In this document: piece by piece, positions 12,701 to 23,485 of the stretch
How positions within the stretch are numbered: the stretch's first letter is position 1
Layout of the letters: every line of letters starts with the position of its first letter
Assembly (NCBI RefSeq): GCF_000224145.3
Contig: NC_020175.2
Location: 161,652-225,651 of the forward strand
Length of the DNA: 64,000 nucleotides
Origin: Ciona intestinalis
Taxonomy: Eukaryota; Chordata; Ascidiacea; Phlebobranchia; Cionidae
Direction of reading: 5' to 3'
Made by a program: the position numbers and the translations under genes
Notes under the pieces: model-generated
Told to the model about the DNA's origin: nothing
Seen by the model: only the letters and a program-made list of their open reading frames with translations
The model's database searches: none

Positions 12701-15700
12701 ATTGAATGAATTGGTTAAAATGATAAAGACATTTCTTCTACTGTGGCCAGGTTGTTAAATAAATGTAGAACCATTACAACATATTAGTGATCATTGGTTA
12801 TTAGCATAGACGTTAATTTCCTACACTGGGTTAACTACTGCGATATACTAGTGAATCGTAACTATCTCAAATAAGGTTTAACTAAGGAACCAGCGGTGAG
12901 CCTTGAACCCCAACCCTTCCTTACACCATCCAGATTGAGGAAGCGCTAAGTCGTAAAATCTTGGGTAAGCGCCAAGCACAGATTAAGCTACAATGTCCAG
13001 CTACCCAGAAACCAAGCACAAAGCACAAAGCTAATAACGTCATCAAAAGTAAAATTAAAATAAAGGTTAATAACAGTGACAAGCTTTTGAGTTCATGTTC
13101 ACTTCAACACACCTTCACACACCATCTCACCTCTTGGTTTACTATCCCTGTGTGTTTTAAACGTTTCCTCCCACATTCCGGGTTCATCATCAGGATCAGG
13201 TTTGTCTTCCTTCGTTTCTTCAATCTTTTCAACTTCTTCGGGATTATCAAGATTTTCCTGAAAAAAATATTTTTAACATCGTTGCAGCCATTACATTGCA
13301 TAATAAATATCTATCAGTTTATGATAAACTGTTTATCTACACATTGTAATAAGTTCAGTGGCAAGCACACGAATGTGAGCCACAATAAATGTATTGATGT
13401 TAATACAAGTCTACAGGTATATATACTTATAGCAGTTTTTACATCCATGTTTTCCCCCTTTGTGTATATTAGGCAAGATAAACTATATAAAAGTTACCTC
13501 TGGTGTTAGTTCTGTTTCTTCCTTTACATGTTCTTCAGTTGGACTGAGAGTGAAATTACAAGATTATTGAATATAAGACATAGAAAAGAAGAAGAATTTA
13601 GTACAATATTCTTTGCATGTCAATATCATTGTGCTTTGTCAAATACCCTGCACCAACACTGTGAATGACACAAGCAATATTACATAACATACACAGATAC
13701 TAAACATTCCTATTACTAACTGAAGTTGCAATGGTTTAAAAGTAGTGTTGTACAGAATCATTTCAAAAAAAGATTTGGCTAAAACTGAATATTTGGGTAT
13801 TTACTCGAATAAATTCGTCTGAATCTTCGTCAGAAAAAATAATGATGTCATCGCAACATGTGGCTACCATGGGTAAACGACATGACGTAATGTGGAATGT
13901 GGGAAAACACTTTTTTTCGCTGATATAGCGGAATAAATTTGCAATACAAAACTTCGGTACATCACTATTCAACTAAAGTTCCGTTGTTACAATAATACAC
14001 CTTTTCTACACAAGCTTATCCTTCCCACAAACACTGCCTCAATAAATACCTCAACTAAAAATTAACGAAAAAAAACAAGAAAAAACAAGTACCATGAAAA
14101 CCATGCACAGTATATAGAACGTAAAGTTGGTACAACTTCCTCACTTGTCTGTACTGACTCAACTGCATCACTGGTATTAGAAGAGACGCTGGGAAATGAT
14201 AACACTCATAATTTTGAATAATTTTTCTTAAAAACTTTTATTTAAAAAACTTACGGTTTTGGAACTGGTTTTTCTCGTAGATATTCAACTTTCAATAAAT
14301 GTCGAGAATTGATGCTGAACACGGGTTCCTGGTCGTCAAAGATATCCAATCGGAATGGATCGCACACCACTACTGCACTCACACTTGGGTTATTGGATAA
14401 TCTTAAAGTGATTGTTTGGTTTTGAGGGTTTTGCTCGACAAGGAAACTGTGGAGAAAACAAAGTTTTATAATAGTAATGTCAAGGGTCAGGGTTGCGGAA
14501 ATTGTAAATCTGGACGGTGAACTTTTATTGAAAATTCGGACTAATATGTTTTACACATGTCTGATACTTGAACTACCAAATCTTGTTATTAATTGTATTA
14601 TTGACTATAACCATAGCCACTGTCTAGTGCAGGCACCGGTGTTATAGGGCTTTATGGCTGCAATTTAATGTTTTTAGTGGTGCCAATCTTTAAACATGAC
14701 TGAAGTGTCATTACAAGCGTTGCTCATTTGGCAACATTGTTTGGAATTTTATGAAAGTGTTTATCGGAAACCACCACCAAGTGTTTATCGGAAACCACCA
14801 CCAACTGTAGGTAGTAATTCTTCACACATATAGTACTGTGGGGTTAGGAATACTTCATAATATCCCAGATTTCCTAAAAATATTTTGGGTTTACTACCAA
14901 ATGGGCCAATAAAACATTCTACCCCAATCTACTATATATATAATATTAATATATATAAATAAAACAAATACAAATACTTACTTCTGTACACCAACGTCAT
15001 GTATTGTATTGGGAACTTCATATCTTGGTTTGATCGGAGACAATTCATTAATTCTTAATCTAATCATCCCATCTTCGAGTGCGTAAATATCCAGCGTAAA
15101 CGGGATATTGTTGTCATTGTTACGAATATCCAGATATACATGATTGTCTGTTACACTTCGTAATGATGAAAACACCGCAACGTAAGGAGAGCGCTCTGGT
15201 TTATAATTGCGCTGCCGTCTGTAAATAAGTATAATATATATTAAATATATTCAATTTTTAAGATTGGCATTACTATTGGGTTTAGGTTTTTCTTTAATAG
15301 ACCAAATATATATATATATTATTTTTATTCATTTTTTTTATTTATAATTGTAGTAACAGTTTGTATACTTAGTCATTTTGGAATTATTACTACCTTAGTA
15401 CCCATGCCATATAAAGCAAGCACAACTAGTTACATTTTAAGTTTAACAAAATATAGACAGGAAATTAAGATGACAAAATTTAATCAATTCAAATAACTCA
15501 CTGGCAAAATGAACTTTGGTCGCATTTTTTAAAGTTGCCTTGTTCAAATGATTCCGCCTCTTGTACCACCATAGTTGCCATGACGATAAGAAGCAATTTG
15601 AACCTGAAAATAATTTTAAAACAATGCAATTTTATGTTTGGTGAAAATAAGAAAACTATATTTATATTCAGTCAATCAAACAATTATATCAAGGGTTTTT

Positions 15701-15815
15701 AATCATAATTTACAACAAAATCGTAAAAATATTAAGTTAAAAATTTATTTTTTTTTTTCAAAATTAAAAATCATTACCTGGTCTGCAACACACAACATAA
15801 CAAGCTTTTAAGCAT
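3726..15815 (-). CDS. GANAB: Neutral alpha-glucosidase AB, glucosidase II catalytic alpha subunit (GH31)
   Basis: Trims the two inner alpha-1,3 glucoses from N-glycans in the ER lumen, controlling calnexin/calreticulin cycles; it works with a beta subunit that is not in this window. I assembled 23 exons, all GT-AG and phase-consistent: 15778-15815, 15502-15603, 14982-15218, 14255-14446, 14159-14188, 13498-13543, 13131-13257, 12500-12698, 12002-12134, 11390-11538, 10736-10846, 10084-10215, 9507-9617, 8982-9165, 8513-8609, 7614-7715, 6933-7128, 6119-6297, 5511-5593, 5134-5247, 4706-4815, 4221-4318, 3726-3835. The product is about 959 residues, close to the usual vertebrate length. It starts with a hydrophobic signal peptide ([23 protein letters not shown]) followed by CDQSSFC. 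The catalytic nucleophile is in [14 protein letters not shown] (about D560) and the acid/base in WTGDNTAEW (about D636). [10 protein letters not shown] and [20 protein letters not shown] are also present. The 30-nt exon at 14159 is the least certain. Confidence 0.95.
4012..4157. mobile_element. MITE-like element, family B, copy 2 (GANAB 3' intron)
   Basis: Begins with GGGGCCAAACTTTTATAAATGCGGGGGAGGCAGG and ends with GCCTGCCTACCCTGCCACCCC AAGTTTGG, so the two ends are roughly inverted. The centre has CTATTACTGATTAATGCAG, the reverse complement of the core in copy 1. Lies in the intron between GANAB exons 4221-4318 and 3726-3835. Confidence 0.6.
7741..7786. repeat. 46-bp direct repeat, left copy
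   Basis: TAGATGCCAGTATATTGTAT continues to CTCTATAT. It is repeated with four mismatches at 8100-8145, and the two copies flank the element at 7787-8094. Confidence 0.85.
7787..8094. mobile_element. Non-autonomous hAT-like element (TAGAGC..GACCGAT ends)
   Basis: This is a 308-bp element without coding capacity. Its ends are inverted: TAGAGCCCGACCGAT on the left and ATCGGTCGTGCTCTA on the right. Inside both ends are further CCGATA/TATCGG blocks. The flanks CTCTATAT and CTCTGTAG match at 6 of 8 positions, which would suit an old 8-bp hAT target duplication. It lies in a GANAB intron about 70 bp upstream of the acceptor of exon 7614-7715. Confidence 0.65.
8100..8145. repeat. 46-bp direct repeat, right copy
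   Basis: TAGATGCTAGTATGTTGTAT continues to CTCTATAT. It is 42/46 identical to 7741-7786. Confidence 0.85.
11125..11316. mobile_element. MITE family A copy (GANAB intron)
   Basis: This is an approximately 190-bp palindrome-ended element starting TAGTAGGGCAGGGAAAGACGGGAC and ending CAATCTTTCCCCACCCTAC. The interior has GATCGAGTTTGAAACAATTAACAACAGTCTATGGGAGTCGTGAGGAT and AAGTTCTTTGTTTACTACTAAATGGGACGAGAAAAT. The same layout recurs at 22524, 25137, 38101, 54116 and 56106, with fragments at 14833, 33746 and 37172. It is flanked by TATA-rich sequence. Confidence 0.8.
14757..14804. repeat. Perfect 24-bp tandem duplication
   Basis: Two identical units of GTGTTTATCGGAAACCACCA plus CCAA lie end to end in a GANAB intron. 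They look recent, since no base differs between the units. Confidence 0.9.
14833..14936. mobile_element. MITE family A, decayed copy (GANAB intron)
   Basis: Starts ATAGTACTGTGGGGTTAG and ends TCTACCCCAATCTACTATA. The inner GGTTTACTACCAAATGGGCC matches the right half of family A. About half the usual length, so an internal deletion is likely. Confidence 0.5.
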
Positions 15816-16923
15816 TCTGGAGCTTCAAATATATGAACAGTCCAATTTTGGCAAAAAATAAAATAAAAAAATGCCTAAGGTGGCCGTAACTGCTGGAAAA
15901 TTAATGTGAAATATTTAAATCTCAACAGATAGCAAAATAAACTGAATGATTATTTATAAAATATGGAATTATGTCGTTTATACGTCGTTTAACAAAGGAA
16001 GGACATGCTAAAGAAAAAATAAACACAAAGTTGTGCGTAGTATTAACTACTACGTGAGGCATACACACGGATGACAAAATTATTTGCGCCACTCTTTAAA
16101 AAATAAACGTTAGACCGAACGTACTTATGCATGGATTGGTAAAATATTAAAATTACAAAGCCGAGCAAGCCATTTTCTTTAAACTACAGAGCTACATACG
16201 AAAACTCTTAATCCAAACTTGTCGTAATTCTCTTCTTGCAAAATCTTTCAGCTGATGTCCCACGTCACGTTGCTCTGTAGAATATTAGTAGTGACGATTA
16301 ATCTGATGGTCCCAACTGTGGGACCAAATTTAAAGTAGTTGCGCAATTATAAAATCCAGAGCCATAGAAATACCGAGTAGTGAGTAGTCCAACCCATTGT
16401 TACGTAAAAGGCAAATTGAACGCAAATTTGGGTCCAAAATAACACAGTAGGTATAGGGAAAATGCATGTTTTTCGGTAAATTACAGAAAAACTTGAACCT
16501 AACAACAAATTTAAAGGTTGGAAAGTGTAAAAAAACATGTGTTATTTGTTTTCTATATCAAAAAAGGCAAAAAATGGAATTAGAAGCGGTTGATTTGTGA
16601 CATTTTGCTCATTTAATGGGGGTAAATTTATATATTTTTCCGAAAAAATGTTTGGTAAGGTAAATATAAGCTATTTTACACCTTCCCACTAAAGGAAAAC
16701 GCAAATAAAATCTATAAAGTTTGTTTAAACCAATTGCGAAAGTGACCGCTTTTCCTCTCTTTTGGGCCCACAAAGGCGGCAGTTGGACTACTCGGTGTTT
16801 CTAGGACTCTGATAAAATCTATAGTAGTGTTTATTATCTCTTGATTGGGAACCAAGTTTAAAATGTCACTTTAGGAGAAAACAAATTTAAAATTGGGGTA
16901 AGAGAACGGAATAATTCTGCAAC
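15816..16923. other. GANAB upstream region
   Basis: AT-rich, with no open coding pattern. The GANAB promoter and 5' UTR should lie within the first several hundred bases above 15815, but I see no clear TATA box or start signal to name. Confidence 0.35.
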
Positions 16924-17077
16924 GTGGCACATTGGTTTGCGCGTCCCTTCAACCCAGAGTCTGTTTATATACTGACTCTGCTTCAACCCAGAGAGATTTC
17001 GGATCAAGGCTCGTCACTGCTACCATTGTGGGCGTATGTGTCCTTGAGCAAGTCACTTAACAGCACTTGCTTCAACC
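16924..17077 (+). repeat. tRNA-derived SINE, left part
   Basis: A head with GTGGCACATTGGTTTGCGCG and a B-box-like GGATCAAGGCTCG is followed by the family block CACTGCTACCATTGTGGGCG and GTGTCCTTGAGCAAGTCACT. It stops at CTTGCTTCAACC. The expected continuation appears only at 17832, beyond an intervening repeat. Confidence 0.6.
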
Positions 17078-17831
17078 AACGCTATTATAGTAATATAATG
17101 GCGTTATTGAGCACGGTAGTGGTCATATAAATCCTTTTTCGTCGAACAGTTGTTCTTGGCTTTGTTGTTGTTGTTGTTGTTGTTAGGGCGATTTGTTTCT
17201 GCACTTATCTCAATTCTAGCATTTATTCTCTAATCTCTTGATTGAAATCAAATCATATCATATATTTATAATTTTTAGACTAAATTTTTAGATTTAAAAC
17301 CGCGCAATTAGCGTGTGTGCACCGAAGCGTATAGACGAGTGCCTTTTTCCTATCGTTATCTTAGGTATAAACACCGCGTCTCTCGTTTCTTCGCTCTTTT
17401 AGTTTACCGCTCGCAATAAATCATTATGCAGCCGCCACAATATGAATAATATTAATTTCTAACATTACCTATAATACTGCGTGATTACGATTTATCCAAA
17501 TTCACAAAAACAAACGTTTTAAGCGACGACAAGGTTAACTAGTGTAAGTTTACATGTCAACACATGGTACAGGAGTTGTACAAAGCGTATTTACACATAT
17601 TCTTTACCAAACTTTCAATCCTTATACGTCTTAAGCTTAATGAGTTATAATACACGAATAAATGCATTCTATCTACTGCTCCACAGTCAACAATGGCGAC
17701 TGAAACTCGCTTTGTTGGTTACTTTTGATTTGTTTTTGATCGATCTCAGTCGACCATTGTAGTGATGGGGTTAATTAGTACTATGCTAATTAGTTTGTAC
17801 CGTGCTCATGCATTAGATCTGTGATCTCTTG
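17078..17831. repeat. Interspersed repeat family C, inside a SINE
   Basis: Left module: TTATTGAGCACGGTAGTGGT..TTTTTCGTCGAACAGTTGTT, then a (GTT)n run and TCTAATCTCTTGATTGAAAT. Right module: CAATGGCGACTGAAACTCGC..GCTAATTAGTTTGTACCGTG. Both modules recur, in either orientation, at 18017, 19370, 20870, 26800, 29280, 30231 and 32690. No reading frame of note. I could not assign it to a known class. Confidence 0.6.
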
Positions 17832-18016
17832 TTCCAACCCAGTTGCCCCAATGGGTTGTCCAATTTATCAGCCATGCAGAAACCCCACAAAGTTATATAT
17901 ACGTGAAAACTCGTAAGCTGACATGGGGTGTATGAAACGGAACACCCGTGCAATAACGACTGTCGTTACAAACCACGGGAGGATACAGCAAGTTACATTC
18001 ATATATTCAATGTTAT
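17832..18016 (+). repeat. tRNA-derived SINE, right part
   Basis: Resumes with TTCCAACCCAGTTGCCCCAATGGGTTGTCC, as in the reverse-oriented copy at 33904. The 3' block ACTCGTAAGCTGACATGGGG..GAACACCCGTGCAATAACGA and a tail near TTACATTCATATATTC follow. It directly abuts another family C copy. Confidence 0.6.
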
Positions 18017-18560
18017 TGAGCACGTAAGAGGTCATATAGATCTTTTTCGTCGAACAGTTGTTCTTGTTGTTTTTTGCGCGACTTTTTTCCGCACTTTTCT
18101 AAATTCTTGATTCTAGCATTTATTCTTTAATCTCTTGATTGAAATAAAATCATAATATATATTTATAATTTTTAGACTAAATTTTCACATTTAAAATCGC
18201 ATTTCACATTTAAAACCGAAGCGTACTCGACTGCCTTTTTCTTATCGTTATCTTCCGTATAAATACAGCCGTTGTCACAATATGAATAATACAAGCGATC
18301 AGAGATCTAATGAGTGAGCACGTATTAAACCAATTAGCATAATATTAATTAACCCTTTTACTACAACGGTCGACTGAGCTCGATTAAAAACAACCCAGAA
18401 GTGATTGCCGATTGGTATAAAGAAATTGAGTAAATACGCTTTGTACAACTCATGTAACCTGCGTTGAGTTGTAAACCTACACTAGTTAACCTTTCCGTCG
18501 CTTAAAAACGTTTGTTTTCGTGAATTTGGACAAACCGTACCCACGCAGTAATTATGTAAT
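18017..18560. repeat. Interspersed repeat family C, second copy (rearranged)
   Basis: Begins TTATTGAGCACGTAAGAGGT like the copy at 17097. From about 18300 the right module is present in reverse orientation (GTGAGCACGTATTAAACCAA..CAACGGTCGACTGAGCTCG). The two modules therefore face each other. Confidence 0.55.
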
Positions 18561-18794
18561 GGTAGAAGTTATTATTCATGTGATGTTTAACTAAAAATAA
18601 TGTTTAAATTACGATTAATGATAAAAAGCTATAAGAGTAGTGTTTTTAATGCGTCCCCACTTAAATGGAAATAGTTTGATTCAGGCGTGAATCGTTGTGA
18701 GGATTCCTTATCTCACCAACACGTGCCCTCCCAAACTCCCAGACACAGACAGTCAGGCAGTATAACCGCTGTCTCGACAAATCTGATTATTGGA

Positions 18795-19010
18795 TCTACT
18801 GGCCTATCGGTTACGTCGCCCACTCGCCCGTTATTATATACTTAATGTCTCGGGTTCGATCCTCGCGTGCCGTAACAATTATTTTGAATTTATTTTATAA
18901 AGAGATATAGGAGACTGATACTATATGCACTTTTTATTTATATTTGCACACTAACGTAAACAAAGCCAAAAGTTACCGATTACTGTGTTACCAACGAGTT
19001 CTCGATGCAT
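18795..19010 (+). repeat. Second tRNA-derived SINE family, copy 1
   Basis: The tRNA-like head has A box TGGCCTATCGGTTACG (about 18800) and B box GGGTTCGATCCTCGC (about 18852), then a tail with CTTTTTATTTATATTTGCAC and AACGTAAACAAAGCCAAAAG. A reverse copy lies at 32434-32660. The tail alone lies at 26211-26330. Confidence 0.65.
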
Positions 19011-19369
19011 GGCAGTTTACTTGACTCGTAAGCGTTATAATCATTTATTACTCATTAATTGGACGATTTTATACACTATGGTTTATAAGACTAAACTTAG
19101 TTAGAATAAATGTATCGAATACAATCGATTAATCAATGTTAAAGTACATTTTAAGTACGAATTAGCGCATTAAACAAACAGAAAAGTAATCGTTAATTAC
19201 TCGCTAATTAGGCGATCGTATGCAGTAGGGTTTATAAAACTATTCTTAGTTCAAAATACTTTTTAGAGTACAATCATTTAATTAAAGTTTAAGGTGCATT
19301 TTGAATTTGGCGCATTTAATCAATCAGTAAATAAGTGATCGTTAATTAATCGCTTTTTATTTTTGATAA

Positions 19370-19486
19370 TTCAGTCTAAAAATTATAAATATATAATATG
19401 ATTTTATTTCAATCAAGAGATTAAAGAATAAATGCTAAAATTAAGAATTGAGATAAGTGCGGAAAAAAATCGCCCAAAAAACAACA
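19370..19486. repeat. Repeat family C, left module in reverse
   Basis: GATTTTATTTCAATCAAGAGATTAAAGAATAAATGC and ATAAGTGCGGAAAAAAATCG are the reverse complement of the left module at 17197-17270. It runs into the long inverted repeat at 19487. Confidence 0.5.
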
Positions 19487-19797
19487 ACAAGAGATCAAAG
19501 ATCTAATGGATGAGCACGGCTTAAACTAATTAGTATAGTATTAATTAGCCCGTGTACTACAAAGCATTTCACATGTTTTACAAACGGACTTCCAGCTAAT
19601 GCGTTTTAATACCGCAACCCCTACATTTTTATAAAATCGACGCCACTGCTATTATATGTCAAATAAACCTATTAGGGGCAATTTTGAATCCTTATTAAAA
19701 CCAAACCAGTGCAATACAATGGATTTGTAATGAAAAAACACAAGTTCGACAAAGAATACATAAAATGTTTGTGTATATTACCTTATTACACATTTAT
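19487..19797 (+). repeat. Long inverted repeat, left arm
   Basis: About 310 bp that recurs in reverse complement at about 26440-26746 with few differences. Shared blocks include CTAATGGATGAGCACGGCTT, CCCCTACATTTTTATAAAAT and CATTGTATTGCACTGGTTTG read in reverse. The match breaks off at about 19797, in ACACATTTAT. Confidence 0.85.
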
Positions 19798-20630
19798 CTA
19801 CCATTGCACAAAACAAAATGGTGATTTAGGATGGGCATCGTGATTCACATTTTAACAAAATCTGGGATGACGTGATTTAAATGCATTTACAATTACAGCT
19901 TAAAACATAAATAAACTTCATTGAATAGTATGAATAGAGTAGGGCTTGGGCCTGATTGTTTCTATAGACACTTAACAACAGGTTAAAAGCTGTAGGGACC
20001 TGTAGAACTGGGGTGACATAATACACTATCTCACTCTTGTTTTGAAAATTGGGGTGACAAGGCACCCTCGGAACCCCTAACTGAACGCCTATGAATAGTA
20101 GTATATAAATATCATTGGGTATTATACTACTATAGTTAACTATTGTTTGAGAAATAACTAACACATGTTCGATTTCTTGTTGTTGCTATGCATAAAAAAA
20201 CATCTCTTCGATTTCTTGTTCTTGTTGCTATGCATAGAAAACCACCTCTTCAACTTATATGCTTTTCTTGAGTTTGCTCTGCATAATAGATTATATACAG
20301 AACACAATATGACTTACAGTGTACAAGGCATAAATATTGGTACTAACAGCATTAACCTATGTATAGGTAGTCAAACATTTCATTTGCCTGCTAGTGCTGT
20401 TATCAAGTGAAAGTATGTAAACATTGGTATATCGTTCTATTAAAGTGGCTTTGTTTAAGAACGCGTAATAAATTAATGTTTACCGCTATAAACACATCCA
20501 ATAATGGTCATTGAATAATCCGTAGTTCAATATTCAATCTCTACAGTGCTGATTAGTAAGTACCAACCTCATTTCACGATGTAAACTGTTCTTGGCAGAA
20601 TTGCCCGCTGTTAGCATTAACTGAATTTGT
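19798..20630. other. Segment absent from the other inverted-repeat arm
   Basis: The right arm skips from the counterpart of 19797 almost directly to the counterpart of 20634 (GAAAGCAAGTGTAGCCTACC). These roughly 830 bases are therefore an insertion here or a deletion there. Contents: AT-rich sequence, a 40-bp imperfect direct duplication at 20168-20250 (CGATTTCTTGTT.. GCTATGCATA..), and no convincing gene. Confidence 0.5.
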
Positions 20631-20869
20631 TTGTATGAAAGCAAGTGTAGCCTACCAACTAACGGTGACAATTTATCTTCCAAACTATGTTGTAAACGAT
20701 TTTCTTACCAGACCAAACGAAAACATAAACAGTGCAAAATACTCGATCGCAAAATTGCCAGCGAAGCAAAAATGAAAATCTTGATTTCTATGTTATGTGG
20801 AGTTTGTAGGGGAAGTCCCGATTGAGAAGACTCGGCCAGACGGCCACAAAAAGACTAATTATTTGCTAA

Positions 20870-21060
20870 TTAGGCGCGGTTTTAAATCTGAAAATTTAGT
20901 CTAAAATTTATAAATTTGTTTTATGATTTGATTGCAATCAAGAGATTAAAGAATAAATGCTAGAATTAAGAATTGAGATATGTGCGGAAAAAAGTCGCGC
21001 AAAAAACAACAACAACAACAACAAGAACAACTGTTCGACGAAAAAGGATCTATATGACCA
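20870..21060. repeat. Repeat family C, left module in reverse
   Basis: CTAATTAGGCGCGGTTTTAA, CAATCAAGAGATTAAAGAATAAATGC and a (CAA)n run match other family C copies. Runs into the 52-bp tandem array. Confidence 0.55.
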
Positions 21061-21179
21061 CTACCGTGCTCAACAAGATCAACTGTTCGACGAAAAAGGA
21101 TCTATATGACCACTAACGTGCTCAACAAGATCAACTGTTCGACGAAAAAGGATCTATATGACCACTAACGTGCTCAATT
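21028..21179. repeat. Tandem array, three units of 52 bp
   Basis: The unit starts CAACTGTTCGACGAAAAAGG and ends with CGTGCTCAACAAGAT. Starts are at 21028, 21080 and 21132. Units differ at only about one position, and the unit is the outer end of repeat family C in multiplied form. Confidence 0.9.
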
Positions 21180-21654
21180 AATTTCTAACATTAGGCCTAC
21201 CTATAATTACAAAAAATGTCAGTCTAACAAAAAATGTCAGAGTATAAATATAATTGTATACAGTCACCAATGGCGATTGAAACCCGCTTTGTTGGTTATT
21301 TCTGAATGTGTGTTCTCCTATGACAAGAAACGTAAAACACCGAAGTGTTCTTTTTGCAATGGAAAAAAGCACCGTGAGGAACCGGTCTGGTGCATCTTGT
21401 CTCGGGATCCTAATCCAAAAGGGAAGATAAGATCAAAGACATGTTGATAAGGAAACGTATGGTTTTTTAATTTTACACTGCTTCAAAAACTTAAAATTAC
21501 TTATCTTTACATTTAAGTAAGTTATTTTTGTATAAAGGTTATCTGATTTAATTATGTTTAGATATATGATCCAACTCTTGTTAACCATTGAGCTCTACAT
21601 ATAGTATATGCCTAGTTCAATTTGGTTAACATATGTTACTAAATGTGAACGTAT

Positions 21655-21880
21655 GTTTGTAGAGCGCTCGGCCATAAACCAGAAGGTATGGGTTCGAGGC
21701 TCGACGCTGCTGCTGCTGTTGAAGTTTAGGCTTTCTTTCTTTATGGGCTGTCCAAACTATCAACCACACAGGAAAATTGGGAAAATATATTATCACCCAC
21801 AAAGGTATATAGGCCTATACGCGGTAACCCGTAAGCGAGCACAAGATGTATGAAACAGCCAAGCGGAGATAAATAGGGGG
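21655..21880 (+). repeat. tRNA-derived SINE
   Basis: GTAGAGCGCTCGGCCATAAA and GGTATGGGTTCGAGGCTCGA form the head. The 3' block CGCGGTAACCCGTAAGCGAG and ATGTATGAAACAG follows. Divergent but with the same order of blocks as the other copies. Confidence 0.55.
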
Positions 21881-22523
21881 ATTCATATATTAACCAGCGA
21901 AATCTATTCCTTTAGTTAAACGCACCGTATGAATTGAATATAAACACGGTGTAAACAGTAAATCATAACGTGCAGTGACAGCAACAATAGATTGTGTCAA
22001 TTTAGTTTCTCTTTCAATGAAAGGAAAAGGAAGTGTGGGCAGTTCACCACCTGCTCGAAACTGTGGCCGCCTCCACGAGCTATATATCACGCATAACCTG
22101 ATTAGACACCAGTAGAACGCTAACGACTCCAAAAGCCTATAGATCGTCATCTCAATTTATTCGACCAACAACGACGTCACGCTACAGAAAATAGTAAGAA
22201 CAGCAAGTATATTACATGGCTCGTTTGCCTCTCCGCACAACAATTTGGAGGGCTTATATAGCGAGAAACATGTGCACGAATTCAAAGGCAATATTTTACA
22301 CCAAGGCAGAGTTTCAGCGTTGTAATGGGCTACTAGGGCAAAGTATTTCAGCAGTTATATCATGGGCCACAGGCAACGCGCAAAAAACATACATGGTTGC
22401 GCCAGCTGTTAACGTTACACAACACAAATGTTGAGTATACAATTTCTATGCATTAAGGTAATCTATTAAATCAGTGCTTAAACACAGTCGACCGCTACAG
22501 AAGCATGACTGGTGCAATGAAAC

Positions 22524-22712
22524 GGTGGGGTAAGATGGAATATGTTTTAAGCCTTTTTCATCGTCTCGTTTGATAGTAAACAAAGAATATATATAGAAAC
22601 ATACGACCGTAGCCTCGAGACTCTAAAAGAACGTTGTTAATTATTTAAAACTTGATCAGGAAATATAGGATTTCAGTATAGTAAGGTATAGGGAAAGAGG
22701 GGAAAACGTGAC
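22524..22712. mobile_element. MITE family A copy
   Basis: Starts CGGTGGGGTAAGATGG and ends GTATAGGGAAAGAGGGG. The interior TTGATAGTAAACAAAGAATA, CTCGAGACTCTAAAAG and TTAAAACTTGATCAGGA are the reverse complement of the 11125 copy. Confidence 0.6.
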
Positions 22713-23485
22713 TTTTTTAAAATCTCCTTTTTCCGGTACCCATTCAATAACGGAAGAAAATCAAAGTTACAATATAATTCGACAGTATTCTCACGTACTA
22801 TATCATGCAGTATTATTTCCCAGTTAGATGGATACTGTGGTTACAGCGGTTGCAGAGGTTTATTTGGATCGAAAGTAGTTACTGTATGTTAATCGGTTTG
22901 GCTTCACCATATTTGTAAAGCAATATTTTAACCCTGACCACGCAAAGTTAAAAATTAAAAGCTGATTGTGTAAGAAACTTGTGTTGGTGCAAATGTACTG
23001 AACATTTTAAAGGTTAAACCATAGATTATGTAATAACTAACTGTTTAAGCAGCATACGTATCGTGTATAAAGTATAAAGCATTAGACACCAAGAAAGAAA
23101 ATGAATACTGATATTTCTTGTACTGTATACTAATGTGTGCTTTTTTGTTTTGTTTAAATTCTGTAAGTCGCGCATACGCATCGAAAACCCAAGTGATGAT
23201 TATTCAAAGACTGCTTGCTTTATTGTGAGCAGTTATCCTTTATCTAGAACTGATGATGTTCGACGTTTAACGTTGTATCATAACTGTATACACAATATGC
23301 TACTAAATACGTAGCAAACAAAAACCTAATCCAACTATAATAATGTACCAACATGAAAATATATACTGTGTCTAGCATAATCAGTCTGTTATTCAAATAC
23401 GCTTAATCGCTCTCTTGTTTCATTTAACTATACTTTAACATAACGCAGATTACTGTAGGAGTTATTTCAATTACTATTGGTCATT
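22713..23485. other. Upstream of the lectin-like gene
   Basis: AT-rich, no coding pattern and no repeat I could match inside the window. Any promoter of the 23486 gene would lie here, but no motif is clear enough to name. Confidence 0.3.

Noticed and set aside
12961..13509. 182-codon plus-strand open frame
   Set aside because: It is antisense to GANAB exon 13131-13257 and introns, with low-complexity, AT-driven content.
13763..13972. Minus-strand frame with [14 protein letters not shown] in a GANAB intron
   Set aside because: It is acidic like the neighbouring linker, but I found no pair of splice sites that keeps phase with exons 13543 and 14159. It could still be a rare alternative exon.
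17161..17185. (GTT)n run considered as a coding polyglutamine/valine tract
   Set aside because: It is a simple repeat inside family C copies, with no frame around it.
20165..20410. 81-codon plus-strand frame rich in leucine and phenylalanine
   Set aside because: It comes from a 40-bp direct duplication of T-rich DNA. It has no start context or family resemblance.
22216..22434. 72-codon plus-strand frame (MARLPLRTTIWRAYIARNMC)
   Set aside because: It is isolated and short, with no recognised motif and no supporting splice structure.
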